Positions 26,350-35,704 of a stretch of DNA of 47,948 bases are shown here, piece by piece; positions within the stretch are counted from its first letter, which is position 1; every line of letters begins with the position of its first letter. A program made the translations under genes and the position numbers. The notes beneath the pieces were generated by a model that was given only the letters and a program-made list of their open reading frames with translations, searched no databases and was not told the origin of the DNA. The stretch lies in contig JAGWPW010000107.1 of the NCBI GenBank assembly GCA_028870315.1, positions 1 to 47,948 of the forward strand, read 5' to 3'. This stretch comes from Sphingomonadales bacterium. GTDB taxonomy: Bacteria > Pseudomonadota > Alphaproteobacteria > Sphingomonadales > Sphingomonadaceae.

Positions 26350-26373
26350 CCCCCTGCCGCAGGCAGATCGGGG
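26350..26373. terminator. weak bidirectional hairpin between convergent genes
   Basis: CCCC-CTGCC (26350-26358) pairs with GGCAG-atc-GGGG (26362-26373) around a GCA loop. It is in the 112-base gap between the GST gene and the end of the multiheme operon. No T-run follows on either strand, so the call is tentative. Confidence 0.4.
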
Positions 26374-26398
26374 AAGGCGGAAAGCGGCTTGTCCGCGC

Positions 26399-29300
26399 TT
26401 ACCGGTCCTTCAGCACCAGTGATCTTGCCCCGGGCGAGAGCGCCGGCCCGCGCCAGGCGCTCCAGTCGACCTCGTCCGACACCTTGTAGGGCAGCTTGCG
26501 GCTGTCGAGGAACAGCGCCTCCATCTCGGGCCGGGTGAAGGGGCGTGAGCCCAGCCGGCCGAAGACCGCGATCTGGCCGCCGGTCTCATCGACCGCGCGG
26601 TCGCGGTCGAGCCCCTTCGACATCGCCAGCGCCGGCGAGGGGGTGCGCGCCCAGGCGATCAGCTCGGGCACCGGCCGCGGCGAGAAGCCATAGTAATCGG
26701 GCTGGCTTTCGGGCGAGGTGAGCTGGATGACCTTCATCCCGTTGCGGCCATCGGCGACATAGGCGAACAGCGAGGCATTGGTCGAACCGACGATCACGTC
26801 CTCGGCATCGTTCATCTGCCCGCCGAAGGTGACCTTCTGATAGATGACCGGGCTCAGCGGCCGGGTGACGTTGACGATGACCAGCCCGTCCGCCTTGGCG
26901 GCGACATAGGCATAGGTGCGCGCGACATAGAGCTTGCGCGCGTTCGCGATCGGCACCGTCGCTTGCGGGATTGCCACCGGATTGCGCATGTCGGTCACGT
27001 CGAACAGCTTCAGCCCGTCGCGATCGGTCACCCACAGATAGCGGAACTGGAGCGCGCTCGCCCTTGCATCGGTCAACGGGCGCACCGCCGCGAGCCGCGG
27101 GTGCAGCGGATCGTGGAGATCAACCACGACCAGCCCGACATCGGCGGTGACATAGGCGATTTCGCCCGCGAGGATGACGTGGCGCGCGCCCTTCAGCACA
27201 TTGTCGGGGTTCCAGGTGACCGCGCGATGGAGGAAATTGTTCCGGAAATCGCCATCGGCCAGCGTGTCGACATTGACGAGGATGAGCCCCTCGGCGCTGT
27301 CGGTCACCGCCGCGTAGTGATAGATCGGCAGGAAGTCCTGCTCCTGGTTGATCTGGCGCAGCAGCGCGGTGTTGCGGGTGGGGGCGATCGACTGGTTGGT
27401 GGGCAGCGCGACGCAGGTGGCGTCGGGGCTCTTGACCGCGTCATGCTGGCCAAGCGGCGAGAATGGCGCCGAGACGATCGGCTCGGAGAAGCCCTTGTCG
27501 GCGATCGCGGCAATGTCATAGACGCGCAGACCGCCCTTGCCTTCGGCAACATAGAGATATTCGCCGCGCATCTGGATGCAGCCGACGCGATCGGCGGTGG
27601 CGTGCACCGGGTTGCGGAATTCCTCGATCGGATCGGTCTCGCCCGAAAGCTTCGCGTTGAAGGTCTTGCCGCGCACCCAGTTCCTGAGCTCGCGGTGGTT
27701 CTGCTCGACATGCAGGCGGTAATAGTCGGGATAGGCGTATTTCTGGAGATAGGAGCCGATCACCGCCTGCGGCTCCTTCCATTCGGTGACCCGCACCGCC
27801 TCGATGCCATGTTCAAGCCCGGTCCAGGCGTTCATGCCGACGAAATTGACGTAATTGGTGCCGAGCAGCAGCAGCTGCGCCATGATCGCGTTGTTGTCGT
27901 CCGCGCGGCTCAGATGGCAGTCGGTGCAGGTCTTGGTTTCCTGCGTGCGCACCGTATGCGGGAAGTGCGGCGCGAAGGCCTGGCTGGAGAAGCCGATCGC
28001 CGAGATCGGCGGCTGCTGCACATAGATGCGCTCGCGGTTGATGTTGGTGGAGGACAACACCAGTGCCGAGGTCGATCGCACCGGGGTGATCTCGGATCCC
28101 TTGGTGGTCATGTGCCGGCCGAGCTGGAACATGTCGTCGCGCGCCACCTGCGGATTATAGGTGGCGAAATTGCGGGTCGTCTCGCCCTCGAAATGATGCA
28201 TCGAGGTTTTCCAGTTGGCCTCGATCGGCAGATGGCAGCCCGCGCAGCTCGTCGTCCATGACAGATGGCAGGTGAAGCAGGCCATCTTGCTGTCGTCATG
28301 CGCGCGGTCGGTGCGGGCGATGCCGGGGCCGAAGGCGAAGCTGCCGTCCTGCGCCCCCGATCTGCTCATCAGCTTGGCGCGCGCCGACTTGGGATTGAAA
28401 TCGGGCGAGGCGGGATCGACGCTGTCCTTGACCAGATGGATGCGCCATTCGAGCTTGGGATCGACCACCGAACGCTGGATCAGGACCTGGTGGCCGGCGG
28501 CATCGGCCTGCCATTCGAAGCGGCGCTTGCCGTCGGGGTTGCGCAGCAGCGACAGATCGGTGCCATGCGGGGGCGCCGCCGGGCCGGAGGTGCGCAGGTT
28601 CGGATAGGCATCGACGGTGCCGTGGCAATCCTTGCAGCCGATCTCGATGGCGTTCGCCACCTCGCCATAGATGAAGCCGGTGCCGTGGCTGTCCTGCGCG
28701 TAATGGCAATCGGCGCATTGCAGGCCCTTTTCGGCATGGATGTCCATGAGATGGACGGCCTTGCCGGGGTTCACCCCCACCGGCGCGAACATGCCGACGC
28801 CGTTCCTGCGCCATTTCTCGGGATCGCTCCAGGCGATGATATGCTTCGTGTCGGTGCCGTAGCTTGCCATGTTGCCTTCGGCATCGAGCAGATTGCCCTC
28901 GCGATCGTGCTTGTAGACCGCGCGGAAATTCCAGCCATGCCCGTGATAATCGGCGAATTGCGTGTTCTTGAGCTTCGGGTTCAGCGAATAGACATTGCGC
29001 AGGAAGTCGAGGTCGGCCCATTTTCCGCGATCGGCCGCGCCCTCGGGATTGCGTTCGTTGGTGGCGCGGGTTTCGGCGGCGGTCGGATATTTCTGCTTTT
29101 CTGGCCACATGGCGGGCGCGTCGGACTCATAGTCCCACATCGTGTAGCCAAGATAGCTGTTCAGGAAGATATTGGGCTGATGCATGTGGCAGTTCATGCA
29201 TTGCGCGGTCGGGATCGAGCGGGTGAAGACATGCTGGAGCGGGTGGCCGCTTTCCCTGACCATCCCTCCGGCATCGGCCTCGTCCATCTGGCCGGGGCGC

Positions 29301-30475
29301 GCGGGCACGCGCTGGCTGGCGATCGTCGGGTCGCTGGTGATCGTCTGGCCGTCGCGACCGTATTGCGCATAGATCAGGCTGTGCCGCGGCTCGCGGTCGT
29401 TCGCATAGACCACATGGCACCCCGAACAGCCCGAGCTGCGATAGTCGCCCGGCTGGTCGTTGGTGCCAAGGAACCACATGAAGGGATCGTTGAGCCGGGT
29501 CTTGGTGATGTTGAGCACCGGGATCGCCACGCGCAGCCCGGTTCCGGGGCCGCGGTTCGACTGCTTGAGGTCGGGCCTGCCGGGTTCTTCGAGCCGCTGG
29601 ATGCTGCCGCTGTCGTTGGGCAGGCCGATCTCGGGGAACTGGGTGGCGATGTCGCGGCCGCCGCGCTCGAACACGCGGAACACGTCGGAAGGCGGGGTCA
29701 CCTGCCAGCTTGGCAGCGGATAGAGCGAGGCGAGCGCGCCGCGCTTGAGCTCGGCCTCGGTCAGCGTCCGGTTGCCGTCGAGCACGGTCGGCGGCGGGCA
29801 GGGATTGTGGGTTGCGGCAACGATGCTCGGCGAGCCGATGCAGGCCGACTTGCCGTCCCTCGTATAAGCCTCGCCGAAGACATAGCTTTTGAACGGCACG
29901 ATGCCGTTGTTATAGGCGCCGCCGCCCCACAGCATCGCCCCCGTTGCCATCAGCGAGCGTTCCGCCGCTTCGATGATCGGCAGGTGGCAGGCACCGCAGG
30001 CTTCGCGCGCGACGCGATAATCGCCCGGATTGACGAAGCGGATGAATTCGGGCGCCTCGCGATTGAGCAGCGTGTAGCTTTGCCGCGGATTGGCCGAGGA
30101 GGGGTAGTTCCACGCCCCGGGATAGCGCGGCAGCACATGCGCGCGCTCGCGCGCTGCGACATTGGCAGGTGCGGTAAAGGCGATCGCGGCATCGCCCCGC
30201 ACGCTGGCATCGCCGCCATGGCAATCGGTGCAGCCCAGCCTTACCGCGGGCGAGCTGTGCATCGTCGAGGCATCGGAACGGGTGTGGCAGCTGAGGCATC
30301 CGGCCGATTTCGCCGCCACCTGCTCCTCGCTCTGGCTGGCGGGCGCGTCGGGCGCCTTGACCCAGTGGCGGGCGACCGGGGCTTCCTGCTCCTGCGCGGC
30401 AAGGCCGGGCCAGCCGGCGCCAAACGCCGCGGCGAGAAGCGCGAACAGGGCGAAAAGGGAGCGCAGGTGTCGCAT
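26399..30475 (-). CDS. decaheme c-type cytochrome with C-terminal LVIVD-repeat region
   Basis: 1358 residues with a signal peptide (MRHLRSLFALFALLAAAFG, cleavage near residue 27). Ten CxxCH heme motifs begin at Cys60, 82, 160, 350, 426, 587, 614, 733, 744 and 850. From about residue 960 the sequence has repeats of the LVIVD type, such as GLVVVDLHDPLHPRL, GLKLFDVTDMRNPV, GLVIVNVTRPLSP and GMKVIQLTSPES, consistent with a beta-propeller. The cytochrome part may carry electrons while the propeller docks to a partner or the cell surface; this is inference. It is the last gene of a four-gene operon, its ATG overlapping the beta-barrel stop by one base (TGATG). Export beyond the periplasm is not shown by the sequence. 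No catalytic motif of known nitrite, tetrathionate or hydroxylamine enzymes is recognised. Confidence 0.92.
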   Translation of the reverse strand: MRHLRSLFALFALLAAAFGAGWPGLAAQEQEAPVARHWVKAPDAPASQSEEQVAAKSAGCLSCHTRSDASTMHSSPAVRLGCTDCHGGDASVRGDAAIAFTAPANVAARERAHVLPRYPGAWNYPSSANPRQSYTLLNREAPEFIRFVNPGDYRVAREACGACHLPIIEAAERSLMATGAMLWGGGAYNNGIVPFKSYVFGEAYTRDGKSACIGSPSIVAATHNPCPPPTVLDGNRTLTEAELKRGALASLYPLPSWQVTPPSDVFRVFERGGRDIATQFPEIGLPNDSGSIQRLEEPGRPDLKQSNRGPGTGLRVAIPVLNITKTRLNDPFMWFLGTNDQPGDYRSSGCSGCHVVYANDREPRHSLIYAQYGRDGQTITSDPTIASQRVPARPGQMDEADAGGMVRESGHPLQHVFTRSIPTAQCMNCHMHQPNIFLNSYLGYTMWDYESDAPAMWPEKQKYPTAAETRATNERNPEGAADRGKWADLDFLRNVYSLNPKLKNTQFADYHGHGWNFRAVYKHDREGNLLDAEGNMASYGTDTKHIIAWSDPEKWRRNGVGMFAPVGVNPGKAVHLMDIHAEKGLQCADCHYAQDSHGTGFIYGEVANAIEIGCKDCHGTVDAYPNLRTSGPAAPPHGTDLSLLRNPDGKRRFEWQADAAGHQVLIQRSVVDPKLEWRIHLVKDSVDPASPDFNPKSARAKLMSRSGAQDGSFAFGPGIARTDRAHDDSKMACFTCHLSWTTSCAGCHLPIEANWKTSMHHFEGETTRNFATYNPQVARDDMFQLGRHMTTKGSEITPVRSTSALVLSSTNINRERIYVQQPPISAIGFSSQAFAPHFPHTVRTQETKTCTDCHLSRADDNNAIMAQLLLLGTNYVNFVGMNAWTGLEHGIEAVRVTEWKEPQAVIGSYLQKYAYPDYYRLHVEQNHRELRNWVRGKTFNAKLSGETDPIEEFRNPVHATADRVGCIQMRGEYLYVAEGKGGLRVYDIAAIADKGFSEPIVSAPFSPLGQHDAVKSPDATCVALPTNQSIAPTRNTALLRQINQEQDFLPIYHYAAVTDSAEGLILVNVDTLADGDFRNNFLHRAVTWNPDNVLKGARHVILAGEIAYVTADVGLVVVDLHDPLHPRLAAVRPLTDARASALQFRYLWVTDRDGLKLFDVTDMRNPVAIPQATVPIANARKLYVARTYAYVAAKADGLVIVNVTRPLSPVIYQKVTFGGQMNDAEDVIVGSTNASLFAYVADGRNGMKVIQLTSPESQPDYYGFSPRPVPELIAWARTPSPALAMSKGLDRDRAVDETGGQIAVFGRLGSRPFTRPEMEALFLDSRKLPYKVSDEVDWSAWRGPALSPGARSLVLKDR

Positions 30476-32382
30476 CAGAAGTTGAAAATCACATTGCCGA
30501 GGATGGAGTAATAGTTCGAATCACCGCTGGAATTGCCGAACAGGTCGCGCATCCCCTGCCCGGCGACGAGCAGCGCCGCCGACAGGCGCAGGATGATGTT
30601 CTGCGTCGCCTTGGGCCGCCAGGTGACCGCGCTCGACAGATCCCAGCCGATGTCACGGGCGATGTTGCCCTGCTGGCGCAGCGTTTCGAGCACGCCGGTT
30701 TCGGCGAACCAGAGATGGTTGGCGTTGGTCGCGAGCCGCAGCGTCGGCAGCAGGTCGAAATCGGCGCCCACCCCGGTGAGTACCGTGCCGGGATTGACGA
30801 AATTGGACTGGCCGAGGTCCTTCGAGGTGCGCAGGTCGTTCAAGATGCCGTTGGGCTGGTTGAGCGCGATCGCCCGGCCGCCGGCGATGAAGGGGATGCT
30901 CTGGCGGATCCAGTAGCTGGTGTCGGCGCCGGCGAAGATCGGGTTCTCGTAGATCGCGTCGAAACCCGTCTCGGTCTTCGAATAGACGTTCGACTGGCCG
31001 CTGGAGTAAAGGCCCGAGACGCGCAGGCGCATCCAGTCGTGGTCGTAGCTCGCCTCGGCGGCAAGGAAATAGGCGCTGATGTCGGCCGCCTGGCCGGTGA
31101 ACTGGCTGACGCTGTCATGCCCGAACAGGTAATAGGCGGACGCGGTCAGGTTCATGCGGTGGATATGGCCATCGGCGTTGTAGCCGAGATAGAAGGCATC
31201 GTAATCGTGCCCTCTCAGATTGCCGATGAGCGCGGGGCGTTCGGGAAATCCGTTCTGGTCGTAGTAATATTCGTTGGCTTCGCGGTTGCGGTTGTAGACG
31301 AAGGTGAGCTGGCTGGTGAAGCCGGGGATCAGGAAATCCTGGCGATAGACATTGGCCAGGAACACCTGATCGTGCCGCGGCGCCTGGGTCACGTCGTTGA
31401 GCCCGGAATTGATGTTCTTTTCCAGCCGCCAGAACACCGCGAGATTATATTGCAGGCGGTTGTCGTCGCGATCGCCGAACAGGCGGATGCCGAGCTGCTC
31501 GTCGTTGAACAGGAAGCCGCGGAAATCAGCCTGGAAAGGCTGGATGCCCACCCGGATCGAATCGAAATCGTATCGCGCCGAGGTGTTGCGCAGGTGATAG
31601 TCGATATACGCTTCCTGGAGCGCGACATCGGTATCGAAGCGGTGCGGCGCACGGGCGGCATCGACGTTGAGGATCTGCCGTTCGGAGACCTGCGCGTAAT
31701 TGACGTTGAAGCCAAGGCTGATGTGATATTCGATCTCGGGCGGCTTGAAGGTGGTGCTGCCCTTGATCAGCGAGGCGCTGACCAGGAAGGTCTGCGACAG
31801 CGCGATGCTGCGGTCGCCGCCGAAGGTGCTGAGGTCATGGCCGTTCTGCCCGGCCGCGTTCGACACCGGCAGCGGCAGGCTGCGCGCCTCGACCACCGAA
31901 TCGCTGGTGAAATTGCCCTCGAAGAACCAGTCATCGCCATGGATCGGCAGCCAGGGAACCTTGGCGGGATCGAGCGGGATGTCGCCCTTCAGCGGGTTCT
32001 GGTGATAGGGATCGCTTTGGCCGTGGCAGACCTCGCGCTCGCCCGCGAAGGCTTCGAGGATGGTCTGGTCGCCGCCCTTCGCCGGGCACAGGCTCGACAT
32101 GATCCGCCAGCGGTCGGGCAGCGGCAGCGTATCGCCGGGGAAGGCCTGCGGCGGCGGCGCCGCCACCGCGCCCTGGTTGGTGGGCAGCACGAGCGGCGGG
32201 GGCAGCGCCTCGTTGTAGCCGGGCTTGCGCCGCCCGGCGATGATCCCCGCATCGGGCGGCGCCTTGTCGGGCTGGTCGTCGGCTGCCGGCGCGACCGCTA
32301 CCGTCGGTGCTGGCGCCGGCGGCGGTGCATCGGCGCTCGCCTGCGCGAGAATGCCGGCGAGGATGAGCGCCAGCCCCGCCAC
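30475..32382 (-). CDS. large outer-membrane beta-barrel protein
   Basis: 635 residues. A signal peptide (MAGLALILAGILAQA) precedes a proline-rich linker to about residue 90. Two cysteines follow (SSLCPAKGG, REVCHGQSD), then long alternating-polarity strands typical of an outer-membrane barrel, such as YHISLGFNVNYAQVSE, SQLTFVYNRNREANEYYYD and HRMNLTASAYYLFG. The chain ends GNVIFNF, with the terminal Phe recognised by the BAM complex. The size suits a large barrel like those that house cytochromes in porin-cytochrome conduits. I see no sequence signature proving homology to MtrB or PioB. The start is GTG 32382, sharing one base with the stop of the lipoprotein gene (TAGTG), and the stop overlaps the decaheme ATG, so the genes are tightly coupled. 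Confidence 0.88.
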   Translation of the reverse strand: MAGLALILAGILAQASADAPPPAPAPTVAVAPAADDQPDKAPPDAGIIAGRRKPGYNEALPPPLVLPTNQGAVAAPPPQAFPGDTLPLPDRWRIMSSLCPAKGGDQTILEAFAGEREVCHGQSDPYHQNPLKGDIPLDPAKVPWLPIHGDDWFFEGNFTSDSVVEARSLPLPVSNAAGQNGHDLSTFGGDRSIALSQTFLVSASLIKGSTTFKPPEIEYHISLGFNVNYAQVSERQILNVDAARAPHRFDTDVALQEAYIDYHLRNTSARYDFDSIRVGIQPFQADFRGFLFNDEQLGIRLFGDRDDNRLQYNLAVFWRLEKNINSGLNDVTQAPRHDQVFLANVYRQDFLIPGFTSQLTFVYNRNREANEYYYDQNGFPERPALIGNLRGHDYDAFYLGYNADGHIHRMNLTASAYYLFGHDSVSQFTGQAADISAYFLAAEASYDHDWMRLRVSGLYSSGQSNVYSKTETGFDAIYENPIFAGADTSYWIRQSIPFIAGGRAIALNQPNGILNDLRTSKDLGQSNFVNPGTVLTGVGADFDLLPTLRLATNANHLWFAETGVLETLRQQGNIARDIGWDLSSAVTWRPKATQNIILRLSAALLVAGQGMRDLFGNSSGDSNYYSILGNVIFNF

Positions 32383-34352
32383 TACAGCCCCTGGCAGACG
32401 TTCTGCGCGTTGGAATTGATGAACGGCGACTGCGGGCAGAGGACATAATCGAGATGCGCGCTGTTGCCGTTGCTCAGCGGCACGACGATCTGGTCGGCGC
32501 GGATGCCGACCGGCGCATTGCCGATCGTGCCGGTCTGCTGCCCGGCGTTGTTGAGCCCGAGGAAGGAGATCATGTCGTCCTGGCCGACGCCGTCGCCCGA
32601 AACCCCGAGCCCGCCGACCAGCGTGCCGCCGCGATAGATCGGCACCGAGCCCGGAAAGATCTGGATGCCGTTCTGCACGCGGTTCTGCCCCGGCACGACA
32701 TCGGGGCTGGTGGTGCAGCGTTGCGGGGTGTCGGTCGCCGCGGCGCCGGTGACATAGGCGAGATGCGCGGCGAGATTGTCGAGGATCAGCGCCGCCTGAA
32801 GCCCGGTGGCGAAGGGGTTGAACTGCGCGGCAGGCACCGAGAAGGGGCCATTGGGGCTACCCACCGTGCCGTCGGGGAAGGTCGGCCGGGACAGATCGCC
32901 GCCGGCGCGGTCGGTGAAGGCGTAACGGCCGGTGAGCGCGGCCGGATCCTTGAGGAAGGCGCGCACCGCGGCGACGAAGCTTGCGACCTTGGGACCGGGA
33001 AGCGCCGCGGTCGGCCCCGGGTTGGCGAGCAGATCGGCGGCGGCGCTGGCGTTCGAATTGAACGCGGCGGTGCGCGCCTTCTGCAAGGAGACGTCGATCC
33101 CGAAGATCGGCGCGTCGGGGCCGCGCACCAGCCCCAGCGGCACGCCATGCGTATCGACCACGCTGATCGACACCTGCGCCGGGCTGCTTATGGGGTTGCG
33201 GATCGCGGCGCGCGCCTCGCTCATCACCGCATAGGCCTGGGTGAGGATCGTCTGCACCTCGCTTGCGGTGAGCGGGCTCGCGACATCGGCGCCATCGGTG
33301 CCGGCGCGCGCCGGGTAGCGATTGTTGCCCGCGCCGTCGGACAGCACGAAGGCGCCGGCGGTGGCGAATTCGCCACCGGTCGCGGGCCGGATCCCCGACG
33401 CTTCGCTGCCATAGGTCGAACCGGCGATTATCGCGCCGGCGGTGTAGCCGGTCAGCGCCTCGAGCGTGCCCTGCGCCGCCGCGGTCGCGTAGTTCGCGCC
33501 GCCGAGCGCGGTCAGCTGGTTGGTCGCGACATCGGAATAGATGAGCTGCACCCCGGCGGCATAGATGGTGCTGGCGAGGATCGCGGCGGGAGCATCGTAA
33601 CCCACCGTGCCGGCAAGCGCGATGCGCTCGTCGGTGACGAGATTGGTGGCCTGGACATTGCTGTCGTAGCTGTATTGGCCATCGGCTTCGACGCCGATGC
33701 CGCCGACGACCACCCCGTTCTTGTACAGCGGAAAGCCGCCGGGGTCGGCCGACAGGCCGAGCGGCGAACGCTTCGGACCGATCAGCGCCGCCGCCCCCGC
33801 CGCGCCGAAGCGCTGCGACAGGTCCGAACAGGGCAACTGGCTGAACTGCACCCCGAACAGCGGGCCGCTGCCCAGCCCGACCGTGCCCGGCTCGGGCGGG
33901 AATTGCGGCTGGACGATCTCGCTCGCGGTGCGGGTCGAAAAGGCGTTGCCGCCGCTCGACAGATAGGCGCCGGTGATCGCCTTGGCGATCGCCGAGGCTT
34001 CGGCGGGCACGTTGAGCCCCTGCAACTGGATGTCGCTGCCGTTGGGGGCATCGGCGATATGCGCGGTGGCGGGCGCGCCGGTCATGCGGAACAGCGCCAG
34101 CACATTGCCCACCCGATCGACCACCGAGATCACCGCCGGCTGGCCATCGGCCTGTGCCTGGGTGATCGCCTGGGCAAGGATCTGCTGAACATCGCCCGTG
34201 GTCAGCGCCTCGGCCGCGGGGGCGGCGAGCGTCGCCGCCCCGCCCGCGCCGCCGACGCTGGCGTTGCTGCTTCCCGCGCCGCCGCCGCCGCCGCAGGCCG
34301 AAAGCAGCAGGCTGAGCCCGGCGACGAGCGAGACCGCGGCGCGCCCGATCAT
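32382..34352 (-). CDS. lipoprotein with two GlcG/HbpS-type domains
   Basis: 656 residues. The lipobox LLSAC gives a lipidated Cys20 followed by a Gly/Ser/Ala linker. Two copies of a GlcG/HbpS-like domain follow. The first starts LTTGDVQQILAQAITQAQ with ISVVDRVGNVLALFRM and ends around LYKNGVVVGGIGVEADG. The second starts LTASEVQTILTQAYAVM with SISVVDTHGVPLGLVRG and ends IYRGGTLVGGLGVSGDG. Each unit is about 250 residues, nearly twice the usual 130-140, with inserts. HbpS binds haem, so a role with the adjacent cytochromes is plausible, but no CxxCH is present. The ATG overlaps the stop of the pentaheme gene (ATGA), and the stop overlaps the barrel start. Membrane side unknown. Confidence 0.87.
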   Translation of the reverse strand: MIGRAAVSLVAGLSLLLSACGGGGGAGSSNASVGGAGGAATLAAPAAEALTTGDVQQILAQAITQAQADGQPAVISVVDRVGNVLALFRMTGAPATAHIADAPNGSDIQLQGLNVPAEASAIAKAITGAYLSSGGNAFSTRTASEIVQPQFPPEPGTVGLGSGPLFGVQFSQLPCSDLSQRFGAAGAAALIGPKRSPLGLSADPGGFPLYKNGVVVGGIGVEADGQYSYDSNVQATNLVTDERIALAGTVGYDAPAAILASTIYAAGVQLIYSDVATNQLTALGGANYATAAAQGTLEALTGYTAGAIIAGSTYGSEASGIRPATGGEFATAGAFVLSDGAGNNRYPARAGTDGADVASPLTASEVQTILTQAYAVMSEARAAIRNPISSPAQVSISVVDTHGVPLGLVRGPDAPIFGIDVSLQKARTAAFNSNASAAADLLANPGPTAALPGPKVASFVAAVRAFLKDPAALTGRYAFTDRAGGDLSRPTFPDGTVGSPNGPFSVPAAQFNPFATGLQAALILDNLAAHLAYVTGAAATDTPQRCTTSPDVVPGQNRVQNGIQIFPGSVPIYRGGTLVGGLGVSGDGVGQDDMISFLGLNNAGQQTGTIGNAPVGIRADQIVVPLSNGNSAHLDYVLCPQSPFINSNAQNVCQGL

Positions 34353-35704
34353 CTGAGCGTCCCGATCGCCTGCGCGGCATCGGCCAGCGCCGCGCGGAAG
34401 GCGGGAGGGTTGTAGGAATTGGGCGCGTGCACCGCGTCATAGGCGCGGTTGATGCTGGCGCGGATCCCCGCCGCCGCGCCGACCGTGATCCGGCCTTCGT
34501 GGACCAGCGCGTTGAGCAGCGTGTCGAGCGCCATCACCGCCTGGACCGAACCTTCGTAATCGGTGAAACGCGGCGCGCTGGCGCGGCCGGCGATCGCCGC
34601 GACGAGCGTGAAGGCGGCGTCAGGCCGCTCGGGCATGGCGGCGAACGCGCTTTCGAGCGACGCGGCGGCGCTGGCCAGATGCGCTGCCGCCGCCGCAGGT
34701 GCGCGGCCGCTGCCGATCGCCGCGTGGAAGGCGCGCGCCGCCTCGTCGAAGCCGGTCGCCGCGCCGGGAGCGAAGACATGCGCCGCCGCCGACAGCAGGA
34801 TCATGTTCTCATCGTTGTAGGGCGGCGTGCCGAAGGGGATCGGCCGTGCCGGATTGACCTCGAAGGCATGCGTGCGCGCCGGATTGTCCTCGATCTGGCG
34901 ATGGCAGCTGTGGCAGTCGAAGAAATAGAATTCGGGGAACAGCCCTTGCGAGCCGTAGCCGGGGGTCGCGAACAGGCTGACCGAGCGCCGCACCGCCTCG
35001 GCCTGGCCCACCGCCCAGAGCTTCACATGATCGCTCGGGCCCTTGCGCCGCGCATAGGCCGCATCCTCGTTCCAGTGCTGTTCGAGCGCGGAAAACAGGT
35101 CGAGCTCGAAGGAAATGCGCGGATGGCCGGCGGCCATCATGCGATGGGTGACGAAATGGCCGGGCTCGCTCGATCCGAAGTGGCACGAAAGACAGACGGC
35201 GGCGCGGATCTGCGGGCGGTCGAGCGCGACCATGCCATGCGCGACATTGGCGGCGTGCGTGGCGCCCACCGCGTAATGCCCGGCAAGCCAGGCCGAAGCC
35301 GGGCCATGGCAGGATTCGCAGCCCACCCCGTCGCTCGGCTGGAAGCGCGGCCCGACCGGCGCCCCGCCGGTCGCGTGGCAGCCAAGGCAGGCGGGCGCCG
35401 CGGTTGCCGGGCCCAGCGCCAATGCGTCGGCGATCCGCTTGCCGCGCGCGCTGGCTAGCGCCGCCCAGGCGCGGCTATGCGCGCCTTCGGGGCTCGACGG
35501 GTCCTGCCAATGGGCGATCTCGTCCTGCCGCACCACCGGCCCGTTGCCTTCGGCACGGCCGTGGCAGGTCGAGCCGGCGCAGCTTGCCACCCCTTCGAGC
35601 GTGCCGCCGGCCAACACCGGCGCGCCCGATCCGAACGCGGCAAGCGCCAGCGCCGCGAGCAGCAGGCGCAGCAGCGCCGGCGCGGGCAGCCCGCCTATGG
35701 GCAT
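34349..35704 (-). CDS. pentaheme cytochrome c, cytochrome c554-like
   Basis: 451 residues with a signal peptide (cleavage near residue 32, PVLAGG). Five covalent haem sites are visible: an unusual CAGSTCH (C42-H48, four residues between the cysteines), then CLGCH (106-110), CESCH (129-133), CLSCH (171-175) and CHSCH (264-268). The context SCAGSTCHG with DGVGCESCHGPASAWL is the pattern of the cytochrome c554-type family. A helical C-terminal part without haem sites follows from residue 290. It is the first gene of the multiheme operon and is probably periplasmic, where it could pass electrons to or from the barrel and decaheme partner. The start is ATG 35704; the upstream part of the frame is not conserved-looking. 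Confidence 0.92.
   Translation of the reverse strand: MPIGGLPAPALLRLLLAALALAAFGSGAPVLAGGTLEGVASCAGSTCHGRAEGNGPVVRQDEIAHWQDPSSPEGAHSRAWAALASARGKRIADALALGPATAAPACLGCHATGGAPVGPRFQPSDGVGCESCHGPASAWLAGHYAVGATHAANVAHGMVALDRPQIRAAVCLSCHFGSSEPGHFVTHRMMAAGHPRISFELDLFSALEQHWNEDAAYARRKGPSDHVKLWAVGQAEAVRRSVSLFATPGYGSQGLFPEFYFFDCHSCHRQIEDNPARTHAFEVNPARPIPFGTPPYNDENMILLSAAAHVFAPGAATGFDEAARAFHAAIGSGRAPAAAAAHLASAAASLESAFAAMPERPDAAFTLVAAIAGRASAPRFTDYEGSVQAVMALDTLLNALVHEGRITVGAAAGIRASINRAYDAVHAPNSYNPPAFRAALADAAQAIGTLR

Noticed and set aside
28265-30511. Long plus-strand open frame opposite the decaheme gene
   Set aside because: Antisense shadow. The minus-strand frame has ten haem motifs and a signal peptide.
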